Under the pieces are notes generated by a model. That model worked only from the letters and a program-made list of their open reading frames with translations, had not been told where the DNA came from and ran no database searches. Position numbers and translations under genes: made by a program. Shown here in pieces: positions 41,246 through 50,925 of a DNA stretch of 64,000 nt; the first letter of the stretch is position 1, and the number at the start of each line of letters is the position of its first letter. This DNA is from Saltatorellus ferox. GTDB lineage: Bacteria > Planctomycetota > UBA1135 > GCA-002686595. The stretch lies in the NCBI GenBank assembly GCA_007751475.1, contig CP036434.1, forward strand, positions 3,162,001-3,226,000, read 5' to 3'.

Positions 41246-42775
41246 GATGAACGGCGCGATCAGGGGGGAGCTGGCGGCGACCACGAGGAGGCTTCCCACC
41301 GTGAGCAGCACGGTCAGGAGTGGCATCAGGTACCAGTGGCCCCGCAGGGTGAACGCCTTCATCAGCTCGGCGATGGTCCCGACCCGGTCCCCGAGCTTGT
41401 AGAGCACGAAGGTCAGGATCACGATCACCAGGCCGATCAGCAGGAGCTGCCCGTAGAACGGCGGCAGGATCGAGATCAGCTTCGTGACGCCGATGGCGGT
41501 GGCGAAGACCACGCCCAGGAGTCCCGCGACCTTGAGGTAGCCGAGCCCCGTGTTCTCGTCCTTGTACGTCTGCGTGTAAAGCGTCCCGAGGGCCAGCCAG
41601 AGGCCGAGGAACCAGAAGGGCCATTTCGGCATCTTGCTCGGAGCCGCCGGGGGCGGGGTCGAGCCATCCAGCCGGGCCAGGTGGATCGTAGCCGCGTCCG
41701 CGCCCGCCGCGGGAACGAGGCCCGCGGCCTCCAGGTTCGACTTCAGCGTCTCCGCCAGGATCAGGTTGCCCTGGGGGTTCAGGTGGAAGTCTCGGCCGTA
41801 GTAGGGGGTCCAGCCGTTCCCGGCCGCAGCTTGGAGGGGCTCGAGGGGAAGCGCCGTCCTGGATCCGGCCGCCTTCGCGGCGTCCACGAAGAGCTGGTAG
41901 GGACGCGCCGGGTCGGTGCCCGCGGGAAGCGTCTCGGGTGCCACCACGGCCTCGCGGCTCGGGATGGGACAGACCACGAACTCGGCGCCGAGCGCGCGGC
42001 TCGCGTCCGCCATCTTCTTCACGAGGAGGCGTGTACGCTCCTCGGCGATCTTCGTCGGCTCCGGCGGGGCGGTCAGGCGGGAGGTCTGCTCCACCGTCAT
42101 CGAGCCCGCGTCCCCGACCTTCATCCGCGGCATCTTCTCCGACCTGCGGAGCAGGTTGCCGACCGCGGTCGAGCCGAACCAGCCGCGCGGCTCGCGCACC
42201 GGCAGCTCGCCGCTCACGAGGTTCCCGCTCTCGTCGAAGAGCGGCTTGCCTTCCCCGAGATACGTCGCCTGAGCGTTCCACCAGATGTCGTTCTCGTAGG
42301 GGAACAGCGCCACGACGTCCGGGTCGAACTTCGCGCCGTGCTCGCCGAGCCAGACGAGCGCCTGGTCCGTCGAGTACGCCTGGGTGCCCGCGTTGATGAT
42401 CTCGACCTGGCGGCCTTCCCTCTGCCAGGCCTTCTCCAGCAGGTCCACGAAGAGGTCCTCGCGCTCGACCGTGTAGCCGAGCGTGAACGAGTCGCCGAGG
42501 AAGAGCATCCGCGTCGTGCCCTCGGGCTTCGCGGGGATCTCGGTCGAGGAGAAGTCATCCCGCAGACCGAGCGCGTCGGTCACGATCGTGACGTCGTACT
42601 CGCCGCTCTCGCGGTGGATCTTGGAGTTCGCCTGCTTGCGCCAGCCGAGGGCCGGGTCGAACTCGGTGTTGATGGCGGGCGGCGCGAAGCCGAGGAGGCG
42701 CAGACCGAGTTCGGCCACGCCGAAGGCGAGGCCGAAGCTCACGAGGAGCGCCAGGAGGACGTTGATAGCTTTCAT
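41231..42775 (-). CDS. SGNH hydrolase / multi-TM / DUF5989-like fusion (copy B)
   Basis: 514 residues with the same layout as the 35760-37304 protein: signal anchor, SGNH domain with GDSFTLG (Ser96) and DFHLN (Asp329/His331), Pro-rich linker, four helices and the APFIYTLF end. I count about 22 substitutions against copy A. One is at residue 211 (Lys to Arg); all others lie between 305 and 452, including Leu for Ala at 394 and Val for Ala at 452. The catalytic residues are unchanged. The last codons and stop are tandemly repeated downstream. Both copies appear functional. Confidence 0.83.
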   Translation of the reverse strand: MKAINVLLALLVSFGLAFGVAELGLRLLGFAPPAINTEFDPALGWRKQANSKIHRESGEYDVTIVTDALGLRDDFSSTEIPAKPEGTTRMLFLGDSFTLGYTVEREDLFVDLLEKAWQREGRQVEIINAGTQAYSTDQALVWLGEHGAKFDPDVVALFPYENDIWWNAQATYLGEGKPLFDESGNLVSGELPVREPRGWFGSTAVGNLLRRSEKMPRMKVGDAGSMTVEQTSRLTAPPEPTKIAEERTRLLVKKMADASRALGAEFVVCPIPSREAVVAPETLPAGTDPARPYQLFVDAAKAAGSRTALPLEPLQAAAGNGWTPYYGRDFHLNPQGNLILAETLKSNLEAAGLVPAAGADAATIHLARLDGSTPPPAAPSKMPKWPFWFLGLWLALGTLYTQTYKDENTGLGYLKVAGLLGVVFATAIGVTKLISILPPFYGQLLLIGLVIVILTFVLYKLGDRVGTIAELMKAFTLRGHWYLMPLLTVLLTVGSLLVVAASSPLIAPFIYTLF

Positions 42776-42788
42776 CGGTAGAGCCTCC

Positions 42789-44579
42789 CTAAGAAACCAT
42801 CTGGGTGACGGAGTCGCCTTCGTGGCGGAGGTGGAAGACCGTATCGGCGATCTTCTTCTTCGCGTCGGCGTCGACGATGTAGTTGTTCATGAACAGGTAG
42901 TCCATGCCCGACAGCGAGAAGGTGTTGAACGCGTGGGCGGGCGACTCGACGATCGGCTCGCCCTTGAGGTTGAACGACGTGTTCATGATCACGGGGACGC
43001 CGGTGAGTTCACCGAAGCGCTCGATGATCCTGTGGTACGCGGGGTTCGTCTGCTTGTAGACCGTTTGAAGTCGGCCGGAGCCGTCCTCGTGGGTGATCGC
43101 GGGGAGGTCGGAGCGCTTCTCCATGCGGACGGGCGCGACGTAGAGCATGAAGCGCGCGGGCCAGTGGCGCTGGGGCTCGGGGATCTCGAAGAACTCGTCG
43201 GCGCGCTCCTCGGTGACGGAGGGCGCGAACGGGCGGAAGGCCTCGCGGAACTTGATCTTCTCGTTCAGCTTCTCCTTCATCTCCATGCGGCGCGGGTCCG
43301 CGATGATCGAGCGGCTGCCCAGGGCGCGCGGGCCCCATTCGAAGCGTCCGCGCATCCAGCCGCAGACCTGGCCGTCCTGGAGCGCCCTGGCGACGAAGTC
43401 GAAGAACTCCTCGTCGTCGTCGATCTTCTTGTAGGCGATGTCGTTCTTCTCCAGGAAGTCCTGGATCTGCTGGTCGGTGTGCTCGGAGCCGAGGTAGGCG
43501 TGCTGGAGGGCCGGGCCGCGGGGCTGGTCGAGCAGGTGGTTGTAGGCCCAGTAGGCCGCTCCGGCGGCGCAGCCGTCATCGCCGGGCGCGGGGTGGATGT
43601 AGACGTCCTTGAAGGGACCGTTCCGCATCAGCTTGTAGTTGGCGACGGAGTTCAGCGCGACGCCGCCCGCGAGGCAGAGGTTGTCCATGCCGGTGATCTC
43701 CTTGAGGTGGTGCACCATCTTGAGGAGGATCTCTTCGGTGACGCGCTGGATGCTCGCCGCCATATCGCAGTAGTAGGGATCGAGGGACTTGTCGCCGTCC
43801 TTCGGGTCGCGGCGCGGCTTGCCGAAGTGCTTCTCGAAGGCCTCGGAGAGCGTGTCGTTGGTGGAGTGGTGGTACTGGAAGTACTCCATGTCGTGCCAGA
43901 GCGACCCGTCCTCTCCGACGTGGAGGAGCTTGTAGATCTCGTCGACGAAGCGCGGCTCACCGTAGGGGTGCATGCCCATCAGCTTGTACTCGCCCTCGTT
44001 GATCTCGAAGCCGCAGTAGGCGGTGAAGGCGGAGTAGAGGAGCCCCAGGGAGTGGGGGAAGCGCATCTCCTTGATGACCTCGATCTTGTTCCCGCGGCCG
44101 ATGGCCATGGTCGAGGTGGTCCACTCGCCGGCGCCGTCGACGGTGAGGATCGCGGACTCCTCGAAGGGCGAGGTGAAGAAGCTGCTGGCGGCGTGGCTGA
44201 CGTGGTGGTCGGCGAAGAGGAACTTCGAGCGCGGCAGGTCGAGGCGCTTGGCCATCATCGACTTGATCCAGAGCTTGTCGCTGATCCAGCGCTGCATGGA
44301 CTCGCGGAAGACGTTGGCGCTCTTCGGGAAGGTCGCCATCGCGGTGATGAGCATGCGCTCGAACTTGATGAAGGGCTTCTCGTAGAAGACGACGTGGTCG
44401 ACGTCGTGGATCGAGATGCCGCCCTGCTTGAGGCAGAAGTCGATGGCGAGTTCGGGGAAGCCGGAGTCGTGCTTCTTGCGGCTGAAGCGCTCCTCGGCGG
44501 CGGCGGCGACGAGGACGCCGTCCTTGACGAGGGCGACGGAGGAGTCGTGGTAGTAGAACGAGAGACCGAGAACGTTCAT
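42789..44579 (-). CDS. NodU/TobZ-type carbamoyltransferase (copy B)
   Basis: 596 residues, reading identical to the protein at 37318-39108, with the same HDSS, DHHVSHA, GDDGCAAGAA, FEWGPRALGSRS and TSFNLKGEPIV motifs. The DNA differs at scattered third positions (for example near 43471 and 43676), so the copies have had some time to diverge or were homogenised incompletely. It is 13 bases upstream of the fusion gene and 4 bases downstream of the small membrane gene, as in copy A. Presumed role: O-carbamoylation of a surface glycan or lipid-linked sugar. Confidence 0.92.
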   Translation of the reverse strand: MNVLGLSFYYHDSSVALVKDGVLVAAAAEERFSRKKHDSGFPELAIDFCLKQGGISIHDVDHVVFYEKPFIKFERMLITAMATFPKSANVFRESMQRWISDKLWIKSMMAKRLDLPRSKFLFADHHVSHAASSFFTSPFEESAILTVDGAGEWTTSTMAIGRGNKIEVIKEMRFPHSLGLLYSAFTAYCGFEINEGEYKLMGMHPYGEPRFVDEIYKLLHVGEDGSLWHDMEYFQYHHSTNDTLSEAFEKHFGKPRRDPKDGDKSLDPYYCDMAASIQRVTEEILLKMVHHLKEITGMDNLCLAGGVALNSVANYKLMRNGPFKDVYIHPAPGDDGCAAGAAYWAYNHLLDQPRGPALQHAYLGSEHTDQQIQDFLEKNDIAYKKIDDDEEFFDFVARALQDGQVCGWMRGRFEWGPRALGSRSIIADPRRMEMKEKLNEKIKFREAFRPFAPSVTEERADEFFEIPEPQRHWPARFMLYVAPVRMEKRSDLPAITHEDGSGRLQTVYKQTNPAYHRIIERFGELTGVPVIMNTSFNLKGEPIVESPAHAFNTFSLSGMDYLFMNNYIVDADAKKKIADTVFHLRHEGDSVTQMVS

Positions 44580-44583
44580 GGAA

Positions 44584-44796
44584 TCAGTCCTGTCGCCTCG
44601 CAGCGCTCATGGTGTCGTTCTTGCCCTGCCAGGGCGTCCAGTTGCTTCCGTTGGCGGGCCGCTTGAGGTGCAGCGGATCGGCGAAGCGCTGGTAGACGAG
44701 CGCGACGGGGCCGAGCACCACGTAGTAGAGAACCGTGAGCAGCAGGCGAGAAAGCATGCTGCCGAAGCGCTCGGTGAACTGGATCAGAGACTGCAT
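44584..44796 (-). CDS. 70-residue membrane protein, SxtJ-like (copy B)
   Basis: The protein reads identical to the one at 39113-39325 (one helix at about 14-36, polar DPLHLKRP tail). It is the first gene of module copy B. Homology to copy A ends about 11 bases upstream of its ATG, so its upstream control region is unrelated to that of copy A. Confidence 0.72.
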   Translation of the reverse strand: MQSLIQFTERFGSMLSRLLLTVLYYVVLGPVALVYQRFADPLHLKRPANGSNWTPWQGKNDTMSAARRQD

Positions 44797-44833
44797 GGCA
44801 GGGGGGAGAGAGGGGAACGGAGAATCCGCCGGG

Positions 44834-44839
44834 AGTGTA
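44834..44839 (-). promoter_or_regulatory. -10-like box upstream of module copy B
   Basis: TACACT on the minus strand, 37 bases upstream of the ATG at 44796, within sequence not shared with copy A. No convincing -35 box is visible. Confidence 0.25.
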
Positions 44840-44933
44840 TCCGGCCTCGGCCCCCCGGGTCCCTCACCTCTGTCTCTTCTGTGGACACCCGCTCCCGAGG
44901 GTGTCCGCTCACCGGACGTCGCCCACGCGACCC

Positions 44934-46478
44934 TTATCGCACCAGAACGCCCTTCAGGAGCTCGTTGTTGGAGAAGCGAAGGTCTCCGTTCATATCTCGG
45001 TAGGCGTCGATCTCGATCTCCGTGCCCGCGGGCACGCCGTCGAGGATCGTTTTGAGCGTGGCCTTGTCCGAGAGAGCGATGGCAGGGTAGCGCTGGCGCG
45101 TCCGAGGACGAGCGGCCTGCAGCAGGTCTCCTTCCAGGACCCCGAGCTCGTCCGCGGGGCTACCCGGGAGGACGGCTTCCACCTGGAGGAACGGCTGGCG
45201 ATTCTGATTGAGAAGGATCTCCTTCACCGTCAATCCCACGTCGCGGAAGAAGAAGCCGTTCAGCTCATCCCAGCCCGCGATCGGAGCCGTGAACGTCTCG
45301 CCGCCCCGCGCGAACTGGATATCCACGGGGCGGCCCACGTCGACCTGAAGGGACTGCAAGAGGTAGGACTCCGCGTCCGGGACGGCCGTGCGGTCCAGGG
45401 CGACCACCCGGTCTCCCTCGCAGAGGCCCGTTCCTTCGGCGGGCCCCATGGGCCAGACCTTGGAGACGACGAGTCCCGAGGCGTCCTCGGTGACGTCGAA
45501 TCCGAGCCAGGTTCGGCGCGCGTTCGGGAACAACACGTCCTCGAGCACCTGGCGCACGCGATCCACGGGGATCGCGAATCCGATGTTCTCAGCGGAAGCG
45601 TTCATCACGGTGTTGATCCCGATCAGCTCGCCGTGGATGTTCAGCAGCGGGCCACCGGAGTTGCCGAAGTTGATGGAGGCGTCGGTCTGGATGAGGCCGC
45701 GGAAGTTCAGGTCACGGCCGGGCACCGATACGTCACGGTGGAGCCCCGAGATGATGCCCGTCGACACCGTGTAGGTCTGTCCGTGGGGGCTGCCGATCGC
45801 GACGACGCGCTCGCCAGGCATGAGATCGGCGCTCGTTCCCATGCGAACGGTGGGAAAGAGGGTGGGCCCCTTCGCGTCGGTCATCCCCGCGTCTGGGTTG
45901 CCCCCGTCGGAGCGGTCTGCGCCGGCGCGGTCCGAGGCGGCGCGGAGCCCCCCGCGGGCGCGGCGGCGAAGGGGACGAGAGCCCTCGTCCTGGTCCGGCA
46001 GCTGGATCTTCAGGAGCGCGAGGTCTTCCTCGCGGACGAAGCTGATTCGTTCGGCAGGGTAGCTCTCGGGGTTGCCTTCGAACGACACGCGGATCTCTCG
46101 AGCGTTCTCCACCACGTGGTAATTGGTGATGATGAGGCCGCTCGGATGGATGACGACGCCTGAACCCGAGCCGTTCCGGGTCTCGTTCTGGAGGCCGAAG
46201 ATCGTGCGGACCGGCCGGACCATCTCCGTCTCGACGTAGACCACCGAGGGGCCAACGGCCTGGGCGACCAGGGAGACAGGTGTCTCGCGGGGTAGCTTCT
46301 GGAGGGAGTCGTAGATATCGGCGCGGGCCCTTTCCTCGGGTCCGGAGGGGCCACCCGTTGCTAGTTGAGGGGCGATCTGCAGGGCGGCCGCCGGGGAGCT
46401 GGCGCCCGTGACGCTGGTGACGGCGGCGAGGGTGAGACCGCTCAAGAGGGCGGCTCCAATTCGTGGCATGGGGCTCAT
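44934..46478 (-). CDS. HtrA/Deg-like serine protease with two PDZ domains
   Basis: The ATG at 46478 gives 514 residues with a signal peptide (MPRIGAALLSGLTLAAVTSV). The frame is open 50 codons upstream without signal features. Trypsin-like domain with the triad His121 (IITNYHVVE), Asp152 (EEDLALLKI) and Ser274 (FGNSGGPLLN). A charged insert at about 163-207, rich in Arg, Asp and Gly (RPLRRRARGGLRAASDRAGA), interrupts the barrel after the Asp. Two PDZ domains follow: WLGFDVTEDASGLVVSKVWP and FLQVEAVLPGSPADELGVLE. It probably degrades misfolded envelope proteins. It stands alone between module copy B and a tRNA gene. Confidence 0.87.
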   Translation of the reverse strand: MSPMPRIGAALLSGLTLAAVTSVTGASSPAAALQIAPQLATGGPSGPEERARADIYDSLQKLPRETPVSLVAQAVGPSVVYVETEMVRPVRTIFGLQNETRNGSGSGVVIHPSGLIITNYHVVENAREIRVSFEGNPESYPAERISFVREEDLALLKIQLPDQDEGSRPLRRRARGGLRAASDRAGADRSDGGNPDAGMTDAKGPTLFPTVRMGTSADLMPGERVVAIGSPHGQTYTVSTGIISGLHRDVSVPGRDLNFRGLIQTDASINFGNSGGPLLNIHGELIGINTVMNASAENIGFAIPVDRVRQVLEDVLFPNARRTWLGFDVTEDASGLVVSKVWPMGPAEGTGLCEGDRVVALDRTAVPDAESYLLQSLQVDVGRPVDIQFARGGETFTAPIAGWDELNGFFFRDVGLTVKEILLNQNRQPFLQVEAVLPGSPADELGVLEGDLLQAARPRTRQRYPAIALSDKATLKTILDGVPAGTEIEIDAYRDMNGDLRFSNNELLKGVLVR

Positions 46479-46678
46479 GGGGATGTCGTCCGGGTCGTCC
46501 AGAGGATGGCTGGCGGCGCTCTCGGGCCTCTTCCTCGGCGTGAATCCGAGTGAGTCGCGGGGCCGTGGGCGCGCTTCTGGGGGCCGTACGGCGCTCCCGT
46601 GCCTCCTGATAGGGGAAGTGCGGGCCACTTTTCCAGAGCGCGCCTCCGAGAGCCGATCCGATCACGATCAGGCGCACG

Positions 46679-46722
46679 AAAAAAACCGCGCGGCTCGGCC
46701 GAAGTCTCGGCGAGCCGCGCGG
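46679..46722 (-). terminator. Terminator of the tRNA-Val gene
   Basis: A 12-bp perfect stem (46686-46697 with 46711-46722) is followed on the minus strand by seven T (46685-46679). It starts 12 bases beyond the 3' end of the tRNA. Confidence 0.88.
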
Positions 46723-46734
46723 GTGGTGTCCAAA

Positions 46735-46811
<77 letters not shown>

Positions 46812-46853
46812 GGGGTCTCGAGCGCCACAGCGTGCCGCAGCTTCGAGGCGGGG

Positions 46854-46882
46854 AAGGTAGCGATGTGAGCGCGGCGGCTCAA
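46854..46882 (-). promoter_or_regulatory. Promoter of the tRNA-Val gene
   Basis: On the minus strand TTGAGC (46882-46877), a 17-base spacer and TACCTT (46859-46854) resemble sigma-70 boxes, with the tRNA 5' end 42 bases downstream of the -10 box. Confidence 0.5.
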
Positions 46883-47047
46883 TGCTTTTTTTCGGGAGTG
46901 TGGAGTTTTCGTCGCGTCCATTTAGACTCTTCGCCCGGTTCTCCGGGCGGCGCGTCCGCCGGGAAGCCCCCGTCTGCTGTCTGCAACCCCCCCCTTCAGC
47001 GCCAAATGGCGCCCCAACGACCAGCCACTGGCTACTGGAGACTTCCT

Positions 47048-48166
<1,119 letters not shown>

Positions 48167-48170
48167 TTCC

Positions 48171-49082
48171 ATGGGGTTTCTCCACGCGCTCGGCGAACTG
48201 AACCTCGCACTTCCGCTGCAAGAGGCGGGAGCCGCAGCCGTGGAGGCCTCCAGCGCCTCCGCCGAGGTCGTCGAGCCCGCGTCGACGGCGGCCGTCTTCA
48301 TCCTCGCGGTCGTCCAGGGCCTGACCGAGTTCCTGCCCGTGAGCAGCTCGGGGCACCTGGCGATCGGCCGAGAGGTCATGAACCTCCAGGAGGGGGGCCT
48401 CGCCCTCGACGTGGCTCTGCACGTGGGCACGCTGCTCGCGATCGTCGTCGCGTTTCGCAAGGACGTCCTCAAGCTGTTCACGGATCTCGCCAAGGGGCAG
48501 TTCGCGATGTGGATCTGGCTGATCGTCGCCACGATCCCGGTGGGGCTCGTCGGCGTACTCGGCAAGGACACGATCGAGGCCGCCGCGGGCACCGTGAGGG
48601 CGGCGGGCGTCGGGCTGTTCATCACGGCCACCGCCTTGATGGTGGGAGAGCGATTCCGGCGCAAGCACGAGGCCAACGGGGCGGCACTCGACCACTCCGA
48701 GGAGAAGGCGCCGCCCATCGGCCTCGCGCTCTTCATGGGATGCGCGCAGGCCGTGGCGATCTGGCCCGGCATCTCCCGCTCGGGGTCGACGATCTCGGCG
48801 GGTTTCGTGCGCGGACTCGGCTCGGTGGAGGCCGCGCGGCTCTCCTTCATGATGAGCTTGCCGGCGATCAGCGGGGCGGCGATCGTCGAACTCCCGCATG
48901 CGCTGGACGAGGGCTTCGGCTCGATCTCGCCGGGCATCGTTCTCGCGGCAGCAGCGGTCGCGGGCCTCGTCGGCTTCGCGGCGCTGAAGACGCTGCTCCT
49001 CGTGCTGAAGAAAGGGTCGTTCCCCTACTTTGCTGGATACTGCGCGCTGCTCGGGACCGCGGCCCTCTTGCTCGGCTCCTGA
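48171..49082 (+). CDS. uppP: Undecaprenyl-diphosphatase, UppP/BacA type
   Basis: A 303-residue integral membrane phosphatase recycling undecaprenyl diphosphate to the monophosphate carrier for peptidoglycan and glycan synthesis. Conserved sites: [20 protein letters not shown] (E-rich motif) and [20 protein letters not shown]. About eight helices are predicted. The N-terminal 38 residues ([20 protein letters not shown]) precede the first conserved helix and are longer than usual; an in-frame start nearer the core may exist. It is 4 bases from ald. The lipid carrier it restores would be needed by the glycosyltransferases of this window. Confidence 0.93.
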   Translation: MGFLHALGELNLALPLQEAGAAAVEASSASAEVVEPASTAAVFILAVVQGLTEFLPVSSSGHLAIGREVMNLQEGGLALDVALHVGTLLAIVVAFRKDVLKLFTDLAKGQFAMWIWLIVATIPVGLVGVLGKDTIEAAAGTVRAAGVGLFITATALMVGERFRRKHEANGAALDHSEEKAPPIGLALFMGCAQAVAIWPGISRSGSTISAGFVRGLGSVEAARLSFMMSLPAISGAAIVELPHALDEGFGSISPGIVLAAAAVAGLVGFAALKTLLLVLKKGSFPYFAGYCALLGTAALLLGS

Positions 49083-49122
49083 GGGCGGAAGGCAGCCACG
49101 CCCCGGGCGAGGTAGGAGCCGG

Positions 49123-49128
49123 TATCCT
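49123..49128 (+). promoter_or_regulatory. -10-like box TATCCT before the amidase gene
   Basis: The hexamer ends 6 bases before ATG 49135, matching the leaderless-type spacing seen at 9287, 32467 and 39643. No clear -35 box. Confidence 0.3.
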
Positions 49129-49134
49129 GGGCGG

Positions 49135-50856
49135 ATGCTGATTCTTCCCCCGCTCCTGTTCGCGCTCGTGGCTCTGCCCCTTCAGGCCCAAGAGGCCCAA
49201 GAGGCCCAAGAGGCCCAAGAGGCCCAAGAGGCCGAGCCCGCGCCGAGAACGCTCGAGGTGAGCGACCTCGCCGTGGCCGGTCGAGTCATCGGGCTGGAGT
49301 TTACCGACGACGAGATCGAACTGATGCTCGACGACGTCCGCGGTCGGCTGCGTGAGTTCGACGCGCTGCGCTCGAGGGCGATCGCCAACGACGTCGCGCC
49401 CACCGGGACCTTCTCGCCGTGGATCTCGGGACTGACGCCGCGCGCGGGACAGTTCGGTCCTGCAGCGATGGAGCTCCCGACGGTCGAGCGGCCTGACGAT
49501 CTCGAGGACGTGGCGTTCTGGTCCATCCCGGAGCTGGCGGCGCTCCTGCGCCAGACGAGCGTCACGTCGACCGAGTTGACGCTCATGTACCTGGCCAGGT
49601 TGAAGCGCCTCGACGAGCATCTGCACTGCGTCATCACGCTGACCGGAGAGCGCGCGCTCGAGCAGGCGGCGGCGCGCGACAAGGAGCTCGCCGACGGCCA
49701 GGACCGCGGTCTCCTGCACGGGATCCCCTGGGGAGTCAAGGACCTGATGGCGGTGGAGGGCTATCGGACCACCTGGGGCGCGAAGCCCTTCGAGAACCAG
49801 CAGATCGATCACACGGCCGAGGTGGTGGAGCGACTGGACGCGGCGGGCGCGGTGCTCATCGCCAAGCTGTCGGTCGGCGCGCTCGCCTGGGGCGACGTGT
49901 GGTTCGGCGAGAGAACGCGGAGTCCCTGGGACTTCGAGCAGGGCTCGAGCGGCTCTTCGGCGGGGTCCGCCTCGGCGACCGCGGCGGGCTGCGTCGGATT
50001 CGCGCTCGGTACGGAGACGCTTGGGTCCATCGTCTCACCTTCGGTCGTCTGCGCCACGAGCGCGCTGCGTCCGACGTTCGGGCGCGTCTCGAGGGACGGC
50101 GTCATGGCGCTCTCGTGGACGATGGACAAGGTCGGACCGATCACGCGCACCGTGGGGGACGCGGCGCTTGTCTTCGAGGCGATCCAGGGGCGGGATCCGG
50201 CGGACGACTTCTCGAGGGACGGGGCGGTGCCGGTCGCAGGTCCTCTGCCGGAGAGGGGCGGGGTCGCAGAGCCCGGGGCGAAGCTCCGCATCGGCGTGCC
50301 CGAAGGTGCGTTTCGACGGGCCGATGGTCTCGCGGAGATCCAGGCAGAGCTGGAGGCGATGGGCTTCGAGCTCGTGCCCATCGAGCTCCCGCGCTACCCC
50401 GTCCAGGCGATGCTGATCACGCTGAGCGCCGAGGCAGCCGCCGCCTTCGACGATCTCACGCGCAGCGGCGCGGACGACCAGCTCGTGCGTCAGGTGAAGA
50501 ACGCCTGGCCCAATACCTTCCGGGCCGCTCGACTGATCCCGGCCGTCGAGTACCTTCAGGCCCAGCGCCTGCGTCGGCAGCTCATGCTCGATTTCGAGGC
50601 AGCGCTCGATACCGCGAACGTGATGGCTCTCGTCCATGCACCCTACGCGTCGGGTCTGCTTTCACTGACCAATCTGACCGGCCATCCGGCGGTCGTCGCA
50701 CCTTTCGTACCGGCGGCTGGCCCCCGTGAGGACGGCAGCCCCCTGACGATCTCGTTCACGGGTCGTCTCGATTCGGACGAGGAGCTCATGGCCATCGTCG
50801 CCCGCTGGCAAGCGCTCCATCCGCGTCACGAGCGGCATCCCGAGCTCCCGAAGTAG
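49135..50856 (+). CDS. Secreted amidase-signature-family hydrolase
   Basis: A 573-residue protein from ATG 49135 with a signal peptide (LILPPLLFALVALPLQAQ). After it come five copies of a 9-bp repeat coding QEA. The amidase signature triad is Lys202 (GIPWGVKDLM), Ser274 (SSAGSASATAAG) and Ser298 (GTETLGSIVSPS). These enzymes hydrolyse amide bonds; the substrate is open (glutamyl-tRNA amidotransferase is excluded by the signal peptide). The preceding uppP and ald genes are on the same strand, with 52 bases of gap. Confidence 0.85.
   Translation: MLILPPLLFALVALPLQAQEAQEAQEAQEAQEAEPAPRTLEVSDLAVAGRVIGLEFTDDEIELMLDDVRGRLREFDALRSRAIANDVAPTGTFSPWISGLTPRAGQFGPAAMELPTVERPDDLEDVAFWSIPELAALLRQTSVTSTELTLMYLARLKRLDEHLHCVITLTGERALEQAAARDKELADGQDRGLLHGIPWGVKDLMAVEGYRTTWGAKPFENQQIDHTAEVVERLDAAGAVLIAKLSVGALAWGDVWFGERTRSPWDFEQGSSGSSAGSASATAAGCVGFALGTETLGSIVSPSVVCATSALRPTFGRVSRDGVMALSWTMDKVGPITRTVGDAALVFEAIQGRDPADDFSRDGAVPVAGPLPERGGVAEPGAKLRIGVPEGAFRRADGLAEIQAELEAMGFELVPIELPRYPVQAMLITLSAEAAAAFDDLTRSGADDQLVRQVKNAWPNTFRAARLIPAVEYLQAQRLRRQLMLDFEAALDTANVMALVHAPYASGLLSLTNLTGHPAVVAPFVPAAGPREDGSPLTISFTGRLDSDEELMAIVARWQALHPRHERHPELPK
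49189..49233 (+). repeat. 9-bp in-frame tandem repeat
   Basis: Five perfect copies of CAAGAGGCC just after the signal peptide of the amidase, encoding (Gln-Glu-Ala)5. Copy number is probably variable; multiples of 9 keep the frame. Confidence 0.95.
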
Positions 50857-50925
50857 GACTCATGCGCGGACTCCTATGGACACGAACAGTTGACCCCGCG
50901 CCTCCTGTCCCTCACTCTTGGCGCC

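Larger units (their letters stand above)
41229..44807. repeat. Duplicated module, copy B
   Basis: Matches 35758-39336 at an offset of 5471 bp. The part over the carbamoyltransferase and the small gene is almost identical, with only scattered, mostly synonymous differences. The part coding for fusion residues 305-452 is clearly more diverged. The 1.9 kb between the copies (small TM gene and SGNH hydrolase) is not duplicated. Confidence 0.95.

Noticed and set aside
35758..44807. Composite transposon explaining the module duplication
   Set aside because: No transposase, no inverted terminal repeats and no target-site duplication seen at the ends of either copy; unequal recombination or segmental duplication fits better.
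46832..47047. N-terminal extension of alanine dehydrogenase
   Set aside because: The frame is open, but the family starts with the KIGVIKE strand directly after GTG 47048, and the upstream part overlaps the tRNA promoter region.
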